From: Mycolicibacterium sp. J2
GTDB lineage: Bacteria > Actinomycetota > Actinomycetes > Mycobacteriales > Mycobacteriaceae
Direction: 5' to 3'
Length of the DNA: 64,000 nt
Assembly (NCBI RefSeq): GCF_026240945.1
Contig: NZ_JAPFPY010000009.1
Span: forward strand, 121,438 to 185,437
A program made the position numbers and the translations under genes. Position 1 is the first letter of the stretch, and each line of letters begins with the position of its first letter. The notes under the pieces are model-generated. The model saw only the letters and a program-made list of their open reading frames with translations, was not told the DNA's origin and did not search any database. Of this stretch, positions 46,336 through 55,432 are shown piece by piece.

Positions 46336-46689
46336 ATGGAAAACGACAGGGAAATAAAAGAATTCGTAGTCATCGTGCCGAACGCCGGCACATCCGACGG
46401 GTACCACACCGTGCGCGCGCTACTGGCCGCCGGGCATCGCGTCGTGGCCACCGACCGGCACACCACCGCGCTGGTGCGCCTGCTGCACGATTCCGACGCC
46501 GACCGGCTGTTGTTGCTGGCCGCCGACACCACCGATCCTGACCAGTGGAACCGCGTGTTGGATAGGGCGACAACGCGATTCGGCTCCGTCGCGCTGCCGA
46601 TGTCAACATGGTCGCAAACCGGGCTGGTCTCTGCTGCACAACCCGACGCCGTATGTCGTCGAGCAAGCCGGGTTCCGCTCACCGCGTGA
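46336..46689 (+). pseudogene. Truncated short-chain dehydrogenase N-terminal remnant
   Basis: 117 residues from ATG 46336 resemble the first third of an SDR: a nucleotide-binding strand (VVIVPNAGTSDG, where GxxxGxG would be), GHRVVATDR, and DTTDPDQWNRVLDRATTRFGSV like the LDVTD...RFG segment. After about residue 85 the homology stops, and no catalytic Tyr-x3-Lys follows in any frame. The Gly-rich loop is degenerate. The next 350 bases lack a gene. It is probably a decayed gene, although the reading frame itself is open. Confidence 0.5.
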
Positions 46690-47045
46690 ACCAAACAAAC
46701 CCTTTGTCGTTCCACAGTGCCGCGTCGGCAGGCAACGGCACTGGAGCAGCTGACCGCCTCACCGATACCGGCCCTTTCGCCGGGATGCGTGCACAGAGCT
46801 GAGCGATACCGCCGCCGGACCACCCAGCGTGCACGTCGGCCGATACCCGAAACATCACGACCTGCTGCGTTCTCAGCAAAGAATGATGCGTCGGTGCGCG
46901 CACCTTGGGCCCTACCGACGTCGATCACCCGCTGGGACAACATCGTTGGCATGTCACCGATTCACCCCGCCCCTTCGCCGACCAGCCGCTAGCATCCGAT
47001 TCGCCATTGCTTGCGGAGGCGTCAATTAAAGGAAGGCGAGTGGGG
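46690..47045. other. Gene-free stretch before the secreted C39-like gene
   Basis: No good coding frame is seen. A possible continuation of the SDR remnant is not recognisable. The last part contains the ribosome site AAAGGAAGG (47028-47036) for the next gene. Nothing else can be supported. Confidence 0.5.
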
Positions 47046-49286
47046 ATGGGTCAAGAGAACGGGTGTCCGCGATCGGACGGAGTCGATCATCGGCGAGCGC
47101 ACCATGCGCGGAAGTGGCTGGGGGCCGGCGCCATGACTCTGGGTGTGGGCGCCGCCATGGTCGGTGGCGCCGGCGTCGCAGCGGCCGATACCGGAGCAGG
47201 CGATGGATCCTCGACCAGTGCCGGCGCCGGTGAATCCGCCGCAAGCTCGTCGGCTCCCGCGAACGGCACCACCTCGACAGGCGCACCGAAGAAGAAAAAC
47301 AGGGGTGCGGTCAACGCCACGAAGTCCGCCACGCCGACCAAACCTCGCCCCAAACCGGCCACGTCTTCGACCGACAGCGCCTCATCGACCACCTCGGGGG
47401 TATCCCAACCCGCCACGGGTTCCGAGTCGGCTGTCTCCGAATCCCAGTCCGCTGAAGTGGATCCCGCGACGAGCACCCCGCCGGCAGCGACGAAGGGGCA
47501 CAAAAGAGGTTCCAAGACCTCGTCGACGACCAAGCCTGTCACGACGCTCAAGAGCAACTCCACCGCTGAGTCCGGCACCGGGGTGAACGGTGCGTCCGCG
47601 GCCACCGCCCAGGCGAGTGCGACCACTGCGGCCACACCCCCCGCCTCGGCGTCCGCCACGACAGCGGTCGCCGCGGTGACCGCCAACCCGACGGTGTCGA
47701 CGGCCGCGACGGCGCGGTCACCGATTGCACTGCCCACCCCGAACAAGCTTCTGAAGGGACTTCAGGACTTCGGGCGCAACGTCTACCTGACGGTGACGAA
47801 CCAGATCTACGGAGTCCGGCGCAACCTGGAGACCCTGCGCGACGACCTGGGCAACGTGTTGGGCATCACCCGAAACGTCATCACAAAGGCCCTGCCATAC
47901 GGCAACCCCGCGTTGAACACGCAGTATTTCGTACGCGCGCAAGACTATTTCTCGTCGGCGCTGGCGACCGTGGCGATGGCGTACGGGCAACTGACCGGCA
48001 CCACGCCCGACCTCCAGGACTTCATCGACCGTGCCCAGACCGTCGACAGCCTCTTCTACACCAACCACAAGATCTACCTCGGGCCCGGTTCCACACAGTT
48101 CGTCACCCCTTCGGACAGCTATGAGCTGTTGCAGGACAAGGGTGTCCGCATCATCTCCCGTAGCTACGGGATCTACCAGGGCGACAAGGCCTTCAACGAT
48201 CTCGCCAACGGTCTGCAGGATGCGAGCAAGGCCATGATCGTGACCATCACCGGTCCGGTCACCGGCTACCAGGGCACCGGCTTGAAGACGGCCACCGTGA
48301 TCGGCGTGGACAATGTCAACGGCACTGTCACACTCAACGATCCCACCAGGACCGACGGCCAAGGCCTCACGATGAGTGTCGACGACTTCATGGATGCCTG
48401 GGGTAAGCAGCGGTACCAACTGGTGACGACGCAGCTGGCGAGCGCGCCGCTGACCCCGCCGCCGACGCCCGGTACGACCAGGCTGGCGTGGTCACTGCCC
48501 GCGCCGGACAGGATCGGCCAGGCGCTCCAACACGCCGCAACCGCGCTCGCTCAAGCGGTCGTGCACCAGATCGACGGCGCCCAGGACAACCTGTCGACCC
48601 TGGGCTTCGATGTGGCGCGCACATTCGGTGTCGCCGATTCGCACGCGATCGCCGCGCCGTCGCCCGGTGACCTCGAGTACGGCAATTACAGTGCCAACCT
48701 CCCGTATTGGGTCTACCAAGGCAATTACGGCACCTGCGCTCTGATGGCCACCGCGGCGGTCATCGGTCAGTTCACCAATCCCGACCCTGCCGATATGGTG
48801 GCGCTCGGCCAACAGATCATCAACATGGCCGAGTCGACCGCCAGCGGCGTTCAGCAAGGGGCCATGTACGTCGACGGTAGGGGTGGCACTGCGCTGGAAG
48901 ACGTTGTCGGCCTGTTGAACATGAACGGGTTGAATGCCGACTACACCACCTATCTCAAGGGTGAAGACGAATTGGCCAAGGCGAACCTCATCGCGGCGCT
49001 CAATCAGCAGCAAGGCGTCATCGTCGGCGTGAACAACGCCGTGGTCTACAACGCGTACACCCGCCAGTACTTCGGGCAGGACGAAACCTGGTACCCCGAA
49101 GATGCCAATCCACAACTCAATCACGCGGTCGTGGTACTCAGCGTCAACCTGACCAAGGGAGTGGTCTACCTGAACGACAGCGCACCGCCGCACGGACAGG
49201 GACTGGCCGTACCCATCGACGAGTTCATGAAGGCCTGGAAGACAGGCGGATTCGCGACGGTGACGGCCGAGCGTCCACTGGGCTGA
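47046..49286 (+). CDS. Secreted protein with two C39-like domains, first one apparently inactive
   Basis: 746 residues from ATG 47046; GTG 47040 is possible. A signal peptide ends after the Ala-rich segment (GGAGVAAADTG). A long Ser/Thr/Ala/Pro-rich linker (about 45-225) follows. Then come two homologous units, each opened by a helical stretch of the type GLQDFGRNVYLTVTNQIYGV or ALQHAATALAQAVVHQIDG. The second unit has a Cys (C564 in NYGTCALMA), a His (H693 in LNHAVVVLSV) and LND (D711). The first has Ser and Thr at the Cys and His positions. The protein is likely at the cell surface or secreted; its target is unknown. Confidence 0.75.
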   Translation: MGQENGCPRSDGVDHRRAHHARKWLGAGAMTLGVGAAMVGGAGVAAADTGAGDGSSTSAGAGESAASSSAPANGTTSTGAPKKKNRGAVNATKSATPTKPRPKPATSSTDSASSTTSGVSQPATGSESAVSESQSAEVDPATSTPPAATKGHKRGSKTSSTTKPVTTLKSNSTAESGTGVNGASAATAQASATTAATPPASASATTAVAAVTANPTVSTAATARSPIALPTPNKLLKGLQDFGRNVYLTVTNQIYGVRRNLETLRDDLGNVLGITRNVITKALPYGNPALNTQYFVRAQDYFSSALATVAMAYGQLTGTTPDLQDFIDRAQTVDSLFYTNHKIYLGPGSTQFVTPSDSYELLQDKGVRIISRSYGIYQGDKAFNDLANGLQDASKAMIVTITGPVTGYQGTGLKTATVIGVDNVNGTVTLNDPTRTDGQGLTMSVDDFMDAWGKQRYQLVTTQLASAPLTPPPTPGTTRLAWSLPAPDRIGQALQHAATALAQAVVHQIDGAQDNLSTLGFDVARTFGVADSHAIAAPSPGDLEYGNYSANLPYWVYQGNYGTCALMATAAVIGQFTNPDPADMVALGQQIINMAESTASGVQQGAMYVDGRGGTALEDVVGLLNMNGLNADYTTYLKGEDELAKANLIAALNQQQGVIVGVNNAVVYNAYTRQYFGQDETWYPEDANPQLNHAVVVLSVNLTKGVVYLNDSAPPHGQGLAVPIDEFMKAWKTGGFATVTAERPLG

Positions 49287-49299
49287 GACGCGAAGACGC

Positions 49300-49335
49300 C
49301 CGCGGTGGGATGGTCAACTCGGCATCCCACCGCGG
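49300..49335. terminator. 13-bp hairpin between convergent C39-like and ArnT-like genes
   Basis: Arms 49300-49312 and 49323-49335 with a 10-base loop. The stop codon of the minus-strand glycosyltransferase lies in the loop and one arm encodes its last residues, so the hairpin overlaps that coding end. Confidence 0.75.
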
Positions 49336-51134
49336 CTGTCACTGCCGGTGCCCGATGCCAGGTCGTACACCGTCGTCGACCCGATCACCGTGGCCGGGAA
49401 ATGGGCCGCCACCCACTGCGCGATATCCCCGTGGGCGCGGGTGTTCAGTGACGGCCCGTGCCCCGCCGCCTTCTCCACCAGGTAATAGCCGATGCGATGG
49501 TGAGCCACGTCGTCCTGGAACTGGCCAAGGGTCGGCGCGGGATCGGTACCGGAGAAACCACCGATCGCCATCACCGCGGTGTGACTGGACAGTTCCAAAC
49601 CTGCTGCCGCGCTGGACCGTTCGACGGCCGCCGACCACGTGGCGTGGCTGGCCGCCAACAACGCATCCAATGCCGGGGTGTCCGCGTTGCGGCCCCACCC
49701 ACCGCCGGCGTCCTTACCGGCCCGGTGCGGCCCCACCGTCGGCCCACCACCCTGATGTGCGCTGGCAGCGGTGGCCACCGCGTAGGCCGCCGGACCGAGC
49801 AGGGCAGCGCACACACCGAGCACCAGCGCCACCCGCGCGGCGACGGGCCGGCCGATCCAGCACGCCAGAACCGCGACCGCCAGAACCCCGACCGTCACTC
49901 GGATCCAGTGTTCCCAGTGCGGATTTCGGTGCAGTAACCACCACCCCCATGCCGCCGTTCCGGCCAGCAGCGCCGTGAAGCCCAAGCGCCCGAACCAGCC
50001 GTCGCGGCGCACCCACATCCGCCGCACACCGATGGCGTACATGGCGGCGACGGCGGGTGCCAGGGACAGGCAGTAATAGGCGTGCACGGTGCCGTGCATC
50101 AGGCTGAGCACCACACCGTCGACCACCATCCAACCGCCGAACAGGATCGCGGCCGCCCGCACCCGATCGGTGCGCGGAGCCCGGCCACGTTCCACCAGGA
50201 CGAGCACGATGGCCAGTAACGCTCCCGGCAGCAGCCAGCCGATCTCGTAGCCGAACTCACCGTTGAACAGTCGGGTCAGACCCTGCGATTGTCCGCCCCA
50301 GCCACCGAGGTCGCCGCCTTGGCCACTCATCGAGCCGAACGTCATGGCGTTGTGCCGGCCCAGAATTCGGGCAATACCGTTGTAGCCCAGGACCAGGTTC
50401 ATGAAGTTGTTGTCGGTGGAACCGGCCAGATACGGCCGCGACGACGCCGGCCACACCAACGTCAGCACCACATACCAACCGGCCGACACCACAAACGCCA
50501 CCAACGCCCCCAGCAGGTGCAGTAACCGCGATCGCCATGCCACCGGCGCCGCGACCAGGTACATCACCCCGATCGCCGGCATCACCATCAACCCCTCGAG
50601 CATCTTGGCCAGGAACGCAAACCCCAACGCCACCCCGGCCAACACCATCCACCGCGCCCCATGGCGCTCCAGCGCCCGCACCGCGCAATAGGCCGCCGCG
50701 GTCATCAACAGCACCATCGCCGCATCCGGATTGTTGAACCGGAACATCAACACCGCCACCGGCGTCAACGCCAACGCCGCACCGGCCAACAACCCCGCCC
50801 ACGGCCCCGCGACCCGGCGCACCGCCCCATACAACAGCGCCACCGACCCCACAGCCATCAACGCCTCGGGCACCAACATGCTGGCACTGCTGAACCCGAA
50901 CAACTGACCCGAGAGCCCCATCACCCACTGCGACACCGGCGGCTTGTCCACCGTGATGAAATTGCGCGCATCCAGCGACCCGAACAGCAACGCCTCCCAG
51001 TCCTGCGACCCGGCCTGCGCCGCCGCCGCATAGAACTCATTGCCCATCCCGTTGACCGTGATATGCCACAGATAGAACACGGCCGTCCCGATCAGCAGCA
51101 CGGCAAGCGCGGCGCGGTCCCTCAGGTTGGTCAC
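49314..51134 (-). CDS. ArnT/PMT-like membrane glycosyltransferase
   Basis: 606 residues with about twelve membrane helices. An early acidic motif after helix 1 (GNEFYAAAAQAG) and VDKPPVSQW are the catalytic-loop pattern of family 39/83 enzymes. A soluble C-terminal domain (about 480-600) follows, with GFSGTDPAPTLGQF. These enzymes take polyprenyl-phosphate sugars and glycosylate lipids or proteins outside the membrane. Positions 50280-51060 show strong C/A bias on the plus strand unlike the rest of the gene. Substrate unknown. Confidence 0.82.
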   Translation of the reverse strand: MTNLRDRAALAVLLIGTAVFYLWHITVNGMGNEFYAAAAQAGSQDWEALLFGSLDARNFITVDKPPVSQWVMGLSGQLFGFSSASMLVPEALMAVGSVALLYGAVRRVAGPWAGLLAGAALALTPVAVLMFRFNNPDAAMVLLMTAAAYCAVRALERHGARWMVLAGVALGFAFLAKMLEGLMVMPAIGVMYLVAAPVAWRSRLLHLLGALVAFVVSAGWYVVLTLVWPASSRPYLAGSTDNNFMNLVLGYNGIARILGRHNAMTFGSMSGQGGDLGGWGGQSQGLTRLFNGEFGYEIGWLLPGALLAIVLVLVERGRAPRTDRVRAAAILFGGWMVVDGVVLSLMHGTVHAYYCLSLAPAVAAMYAIGVRRMWVRRDGWFGRLGFTALLAGTAAWGWWLLHRNPHWEHWIRVTVGVLAVAVLACWIGRPVAARVALVLGVCAALLGPAAYAVATAASAHQGGGPTVGPHRAGKDAGGGWGRNADTPALDALLAASHATWSAAVERSSAAAGLELSSHTAVMAIGGFSGTDPAPTLGQFQDDVAHHRIGYYLVEKAAGHGPSLNTRAHGDIAQWVAAHFPATVIGSTTVYDLASGTGSDSRGGMPS

Positions 51135-51201
51135 ATCGAACAGTCAGCCATCCCGACCGTGAGCGGACCTGTGGGCCCGTCGTGAACCAGCTGTGCGCGC
51201 C

Positions 51202-52422
51202 TTACCCTGCCGCAAGCCGGGTGACCGCCCCCAGCGGGATCGGTAGCCAGTCTGGTCGGTACCGGGCTTCGTAGCCCACCTCGTAGACCGCTTTGTCCAG
51301 CTCGTACGCCGCGAGCACCGCGGCCTGCTCCCTCGGGTCCGTACCGGTGACGGTGGCGTAACCCGCGCAGAATGCGGCGCACTGGGTGTCCACCCAGTCG
51401 CGAGCGCCCCGCGCCGCGTAGTCATAGGACCGCAGCATTCCCGCGATATCGCGCAAGGCGTCGTCTCGCCGGCGGCGCTCGGCCAGCGGCTGCCCGGGCT
51501 CCCCCTCGAAATCGATGATCAGCCAGGTGGTCGGCGTGCGCAGCACCTGGCCGAGGTGCAGGTCGCCGTGAATGCGCTGCACGGTCGACGTCGCATCGGT
51601 CAGTGCGCGGTACCGCGCCTCGATCCGCGGGACGACGTCGCGCAGTTGCGGAACCGTGGCGGCCGTGGCGTGCAGCCGCCGGATCCAGGTATCGACGGGG
51701 AACGCTGCGGCCTCGGTGCCGAGTGTCGCGGCCAGCGCGGTGTGCACGGTGCCGACCGCCTCACCGAGTCGGTGGGATTCGGCGGTGAAGTCGGTTCCCT
51801 TGTCGGCGGCCGCCAGTGCCAGGTCCCAGCCGTCGGTCGATCCGGCGGCGAAGGTGGTCAGCATGCCGAGCGCGTACGGCTCGCCACCGGCGGCCAGTTC
51901 GTAGCTGCCCAGCAACGGCGTGACGTGCGGGTTTCCGGTCAACGCGCGGGTCAGTTCGATATCCGGGTTGATACCGGGGATGACGCGCCGGAATACCTTG
52001 AGGATGGCCCGATCGCCGAACACCACACTGGTGTTGGATTGTTCGGCGCCGAGCCGGCGGCCCGCCCGGTCCGCCGGCAGTTCGGCACCCGGTTCCCTGA
52101 CGAACGAGACCGGGCCGACCGACGCCGACGACGCGATTAGTTCCAGCAGGACACCGGCGGCGGCCGGGTCGGCCATCGCGTCGTAGCCGACGCGTTCAGC
52201 GTCAGCGTCGTAGCCGATGCGGGCCGCGGCATCCCCCGAACCCCAGCGCACCAGGACCTGATACTGCTCGGCCGACTCGTCGGTGTACTCGGCGTCGAGC
52301 AGTGCCAGCTCGAGGTCAGGTGCCAGGGCGACGACGTGTTCGGCCCTCACCGCGCTCAGTTGCCGGCCACGTCCCGCGTACCACCGCTGCTGGGGCAGCC
52401 ACGTGTCGAACGGAAGATTCAC
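51202..52422 (-). CDS. mak: Maltokinase
   Basis: 406 residues from GTG 52422. WLPQQRWYAGRGRQLS opens the N-terminal cap, followed by an aminoglycoside-phosphotransferase-like kinase core. The catalytic loop is HGDLHLGQVL and the metal motif IIDFEGEP; the ending RPDWLPIPL matches M. tuberculosis Mak (Rv0127). Mak phosphorylates maltose to maltose-1-phosphate for GlgE glucan synthesis. In M. tuberculosis mak lies beside treS; here it does not. The product is about 40-50 residues shorter than Rv0127 at the N-terminus, which may be a start-choice effect. Confidence 0.86.
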   Translation of the reverse strand: MNLPFDTWLPQQRWYAGRGRQLSAVRAEHVVALAPDLELALLDAEYTDESAEQYQVLVRWGSGDAAARIGYDADAERVGYDAMADPAAAGVLLELIASSASVGPVSFVREPGAELPADRAGRRLGAEQSNTSVVFGDRAILKVFRRVIPGINPDIELTRALTGNPHVTPLLGSYELAAGGEPYALGMLTTFAAGSTDGWDLALAAADKGTDFTAESHRLGEAVGTVHTALAATLGTEAAAFPVDTWIRRLHATAATVPQLRDVVPRIEARYRALTDATSTVQRIHGDLHLGQVLRTPTTWLIIDFEGEPGQPLAERRRRDDALRDIAGMLRSYDYAARGARDWVDTQCAAFCAGYATVTGTDPREQAAVLAAYELDKAVYEVGYEARYRPDWLPIPLGAVTRLAAG

Positions 52423-52485
52423 TCCTCGTTCGTACCCGACCGCCGTTGTTCGTACACACCCGCAGGTTCTGGGTATGGTGCCGAC

Positions 52486-53292
52486 GTGGCTGACAAGTTG
52501 CGTGACCACGGCGACCCCGGGGATGCTCCGACGATTCCGCCGGCGCTGACGCCAGTCGTCAACGACAGACGGCCCTCCGCGGCCGAGGAGGCTCGCACCA
52601 TCGCGGCGTCCACCAACGCCGGCACGCTGGCCACCCTGACCGTCGACGGCGACCCGTGGGCGTCGTTCGTCACCTACGGGTTGGTCGGCGGCGCCCCGGT
52701 GCTGTGCGTGTCCAATCTTGCCGAGCACGGCCGCAACCTGGCCGGGGATCAGCGCGCCAGCATCGCGATCGTCGCGCCCGATCGGCCGGAGGACCCGCTG
52801 GCGTCGGGCCGGATCACCCTGGCCGGAGTGGTCACCCGACCCGACGGCGCCGACCTGGTCGCGGCCCGGCAGGCGCACCTGGATGCGGTGCCCGCGGCGA
52901 AGTACTACATCGACTACAGCGATTTCACGCTGTGGGTGCTGCAGGTGCACCGGGTGCGCTGGGTCGGCGGCTATGGCCGGATGGACTCCACCAGCGCGGC
53001 GGAGTACGCCGCTGCCCAACCCGATCCGGTGTCCCCGCACGCCGCCGGCGCGGTCGCCCACCTCAACGCCGACCATGCCGACGCCCTGACGGCCATCGCC
53101 CAGACCCTCGGCGGATATCCCGACGCCACCGCCGCCACCTGCACCGGCGCGGACCGATACGGCCTCGACCTGCGGGTGCTCACCCCCCGCGGGATGGCCT
53201 ACACCCGGGCTGGTTATCCCGAGCCGATCGACGCCATCGACGAATTGCGCGCGGCCGCAGTGGAACTCACCCACAGGGCACGCCGGGGCTGA
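52486..53292 (+). CDS. HugZ-like/DUF2470 split-barrel flavin or heme-binding protein
   Basis: 268 residues from GTG 52486. An N-terminal pyridoxamine-5'-phosphate-oxidase-like split barrel (about 30-175, STNAGTLATLTVDGDPWASFVTYGLV) is joined to a C-terminal DUF2470 domain (about 185-265, HLNADHADALTAIAQTLGG). The pair is the HugZ architecture: heme oxygenase in some bacteria, flavin or F420 proteins in others. NADHAD carries the His that coordinates heme in HugZ. Divergent from mak across 63 bases. Confidence 0.8.
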   Translation: MADKLRDHGDPGDAPTIPPALTPVVNDRRPSAAEEARTIAASTNAGTLATLTVDGDPWASFVTYGLVGGAPVLCVSNLAEHGRNLAGDQRASIAIVAPDRPEDPLASGRITLAGVVTRPDGADLVAARQAHLDAVPAAKYYIDYSDFTLWVLQVHRVRWVGGYGRMDSTSAAEYAAAQPDPVSPHAAGAVAHLNADHADALTAIAQTLGGYPDATAATCTGADRYGLDLRVLTPRGMAYTRAGYPEPIDAIDELRAAAVELTHRARRG

Positions 53293-53324
53293 TCGGCCTG
53301 GTCAGGGTGCAATACGATTCGGGT

Positions 53325-53891
53325 ATGCAGCGTCCGGACACCTGGCAGGCAGCCTTCGACCTGATCCGTATCCGCGCCCACGAGCGCCGCGAGGAGCCGT
53401 TCCGGCTGGTCAGTGGCCAGTTGAGCCACGACTACATCGACGGCAAGTACGCCATCGACAACGGGGAACGGCTCACCACCGTCAGCCGCGCGGTCGCCGA
53501 CCTGGCGGAGCTCAACGGAATCGAGTTCGACGCCGTCGGGGGCCTGACCATGGGCGCCGACCCGCTGGCGCACGGTATCGCGATGGTCACCGGCAAGGCC
53601 TGGTTCTCGGTGCGCAAGGAGCAGAAGCAGCGCGGCCGCGAACAGTGGATCGAGGGCACCCGACTGTCATCGGGTGACCGGGTGCTGTTGGTCGACGACG
53701 TGATCAGCACCGGCGGCTCGACCAAGAAGGCGTACGACCGGGTTCTACAGGCCGGTGTCACGGTGACCGGCGTGATCCCGATGGTGGACCGCGGCGACGT
53801 GGCGGCCGAACTGTTCGGCGGCCTCGGGGTGCCGTTCGTCGCGCTGGTCACCTATCGGGATCTGGGCATCGACCCGGTGCAGGCGGTCTAG
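53325..53891 (+). CDS. PyrE-like orotate/purine-type phosphoribosyltransferase
   Basis: 188 residues from ATG 53325. The PRPP-binding motif is VLLVDDVISTGGST, and GGLTMGADPLAHGIA plus VRKEQKQRGREQWIEG (flexible loop with catalytic Lys) are PyrE-like. It could make orotidine monophosphate or serve base salvage. The canonical mycobacterial pyrE lies elsewhere in other species, so this may be a second copy. Its end overlaps eccD1 by 4 bases, marking the left end of the ESX-1 remnant. Confidence 0.83.
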   Translation: MQRPDTWQAAFDLIRIRAHERREEPFRLVSGQLSHDYIDGKYAIDNGERLTTVSRAVADLAELNGIEFDAVGGLTMGADPLAHGIAMVTGKAWFSVRKEQKQRGREQWIEGTRLSSGDRVLLVDDVISTGGSTKKAYDRVLQAGVTVTGVIPMVDRGDVAAELFGGLGVPFVALVTYRDLGIDPVQAV

Positions 53892-55432
53892 AAGCGCAGA
53901 TTGCGCAGCAGGTCGTACACGCCCGCGATCCACAGCAACAGCGGGATCACCGCGGCGATCGCGGCGCCGTCCAGCAGTTCCAGGATGCGTTTGGTGACCG
54001 GCGAGACGCGGTGCACACTGTCGGTCGCGCCGATGATGATCAGGGCGACCCCGGCGACCGCCACGTAGATGGCGAGCACCAGCCACGCCGAATCCGGGTC
54101 CCACAGGCACAGCCGGATCATCACACCCGTCGGCACCACCACCGCGACGGCCAACAACGCCCAGGCGCACCAGCGTTCGGCGTACAGGCGGGACCGGAAC
54201 CCGCTCACCGCGGCCACCAGACCGGCCACGATCAGACTGTGGATGAAGAAGTGGCCCTGCTCCACCACCGCGATGGCACCGGCCGCCAGCACCAGCGCAC
54301 CGGCGGTGAGGAACCCGTTGAGCAGTTGCTTGGACAGGTGGCTGCGCTCACTGAGCCGCGCCGCCGATTCGGGGACCGACGCGATGATCGCCTGCCACGT
54401 CGGGCTTTCCTCGTCGGCGGCGTCCGGGCTGGAGATCGGGTCCAGCAACTCGTCGTTGGCCACCGTCTCGCCCGGCGCCGGGATGGGCGGCAGCGCGATC
54501 CGGGCCACGGCGACGGTCATCTTGGCTGCATTGGTGACCACGATGAGCCCGAAGGCGATGGCGCCGGCCGGAACCCATTCCTGGGCGCCGTACCCGTAGG
54601 CGATGGCCGCCGCGGTCAGCGCCGTCGAACCCACCGCCAGGAACGATGCCAGTTCCGCCCGCCGACGCGGACCCCCGCGGGTGGCCAATGCGTAGAGCAG
54701 TAGGACGCCTGCGGCACCGGCGAGCTGCGGCGCCCCGAGCCCGTCGGCGTCCCTGGGCAGCGGCACCGCCAGTGCGACGGCACCCGCCAGCGCGGGCAGT
54801 GCCGCCACCAACAGGCTTTCGGCCATGTCGATGTTGCCGAAGCGGTTCTTCGACAACAGGCTCCCGCCGAGCAGCCCCACCCCGAGCACGCCGAGGGCCA
54901 CCGCCCACCACCAGTCGTGCCCGGATCGGGTCCATGCCACCATGGCGGTGCAGACGACGACGGTCGTGACGGCCGGAAGGGCAAGGCCGACAAAACGATT
55001 GAGGGCCGAACGGTCGAATACCGGTGACTCGTCGAGCACCGCGATGGCGTCGATGACATCCTCGACCAACGGCCGGTAGCGCTCGGTCCGGCTGACAGAT
55101 ACCAACGTCAGCAGCGATCCGTCCACCACACCCGCGTCATCCAGTGATTCGGTGCCCTTCAACGGCGGGGCGCCGGGGCGCGCGAACGCCCACTCGCCCT
55201 GCGCCTTGAAGTCGAATCCGGCCAGCACATCGGCCGGGGTGTCGTCGAGCAGGTCGGCGAGCACCGCCACGGTCTCGTCGATGTACGTCTCGATCGGGGC
55301 GGCCGCCGGGAGCACCAGATCCGTCATCCGTCGGCCGGTCAGGATCGTGACGCGGGTGGTCGACGGACGACCCGGCGTCACGCTCGTGGGGGCGGACGCG
55401 GGTGCAGCGGGGCCGGCTGACGTGGCGGTCAA
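53888..55432 (-). CDS. eccD1: ESX-1 type VII secretion membrane channel protein EccD1
   Basis: 514 residues (511 in M. tuberculosis). TTG 55432 overlaps the stop of the fused gene (TTGA). The N-terminal ubiquitin-like YukD domain includes TRVTILTGRRMTDLVLP and PADVLAGFDF, and eleven membrane helices follow. The sequence follows Rv3877 closely, including RTERYRPLVEDVIDAIAVLDESP and ARIALPPIPAPGETV. EccD lines the inner-membrane ring of ESX systems with EccB, EccC and EccE. Those partners and MycP are absent nearby, so a working complex would need genes elsewhere. Confidence 0.92.
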   Translation of the reverse strand: MTATSAGPAAPASAPTSVTPGRPSTTRVTILTGRRMTDLVLPAAAPIETYIDETVAVLADLLDDTPADVLAGFDFKAQGEWAFARPGAPPLKGTESLDDAGVVDGSLLTLVSVSRTERYRPLVEDVIDAIAVLDESPVFDRSALNRFVGLALPAVTTVVVCTAMVAWTRSGHDWWWAVALGVLGVGLLGGSLLSKNRFGNIDMAESLLVAALPALAGAVALAVPLPRDADGLGAPQLAGAAGVLLLYALATRGGPRRRAELASFLAVGSTALTAAAIAYGYGAQEWVPAGAIAFGLIVVTNAAKMTVAVARIALPPIPAPGETVANDELLDPISSPDAADEESPTWQAIIASVPESAARLSERSHLSKQLLNGFLTAGALVLAAGAIAVVEQGHFFIHSLIVAGLVAAVSGFRSRLYAERWCAWALLAVAVVVPTGVMIRLCLWDPDSAWLVLAIYVAVAGVALIIIGATDSVHRVSPVTKRILELLDGAAIAAVIPLLLWIAGVYDLLRNLRF

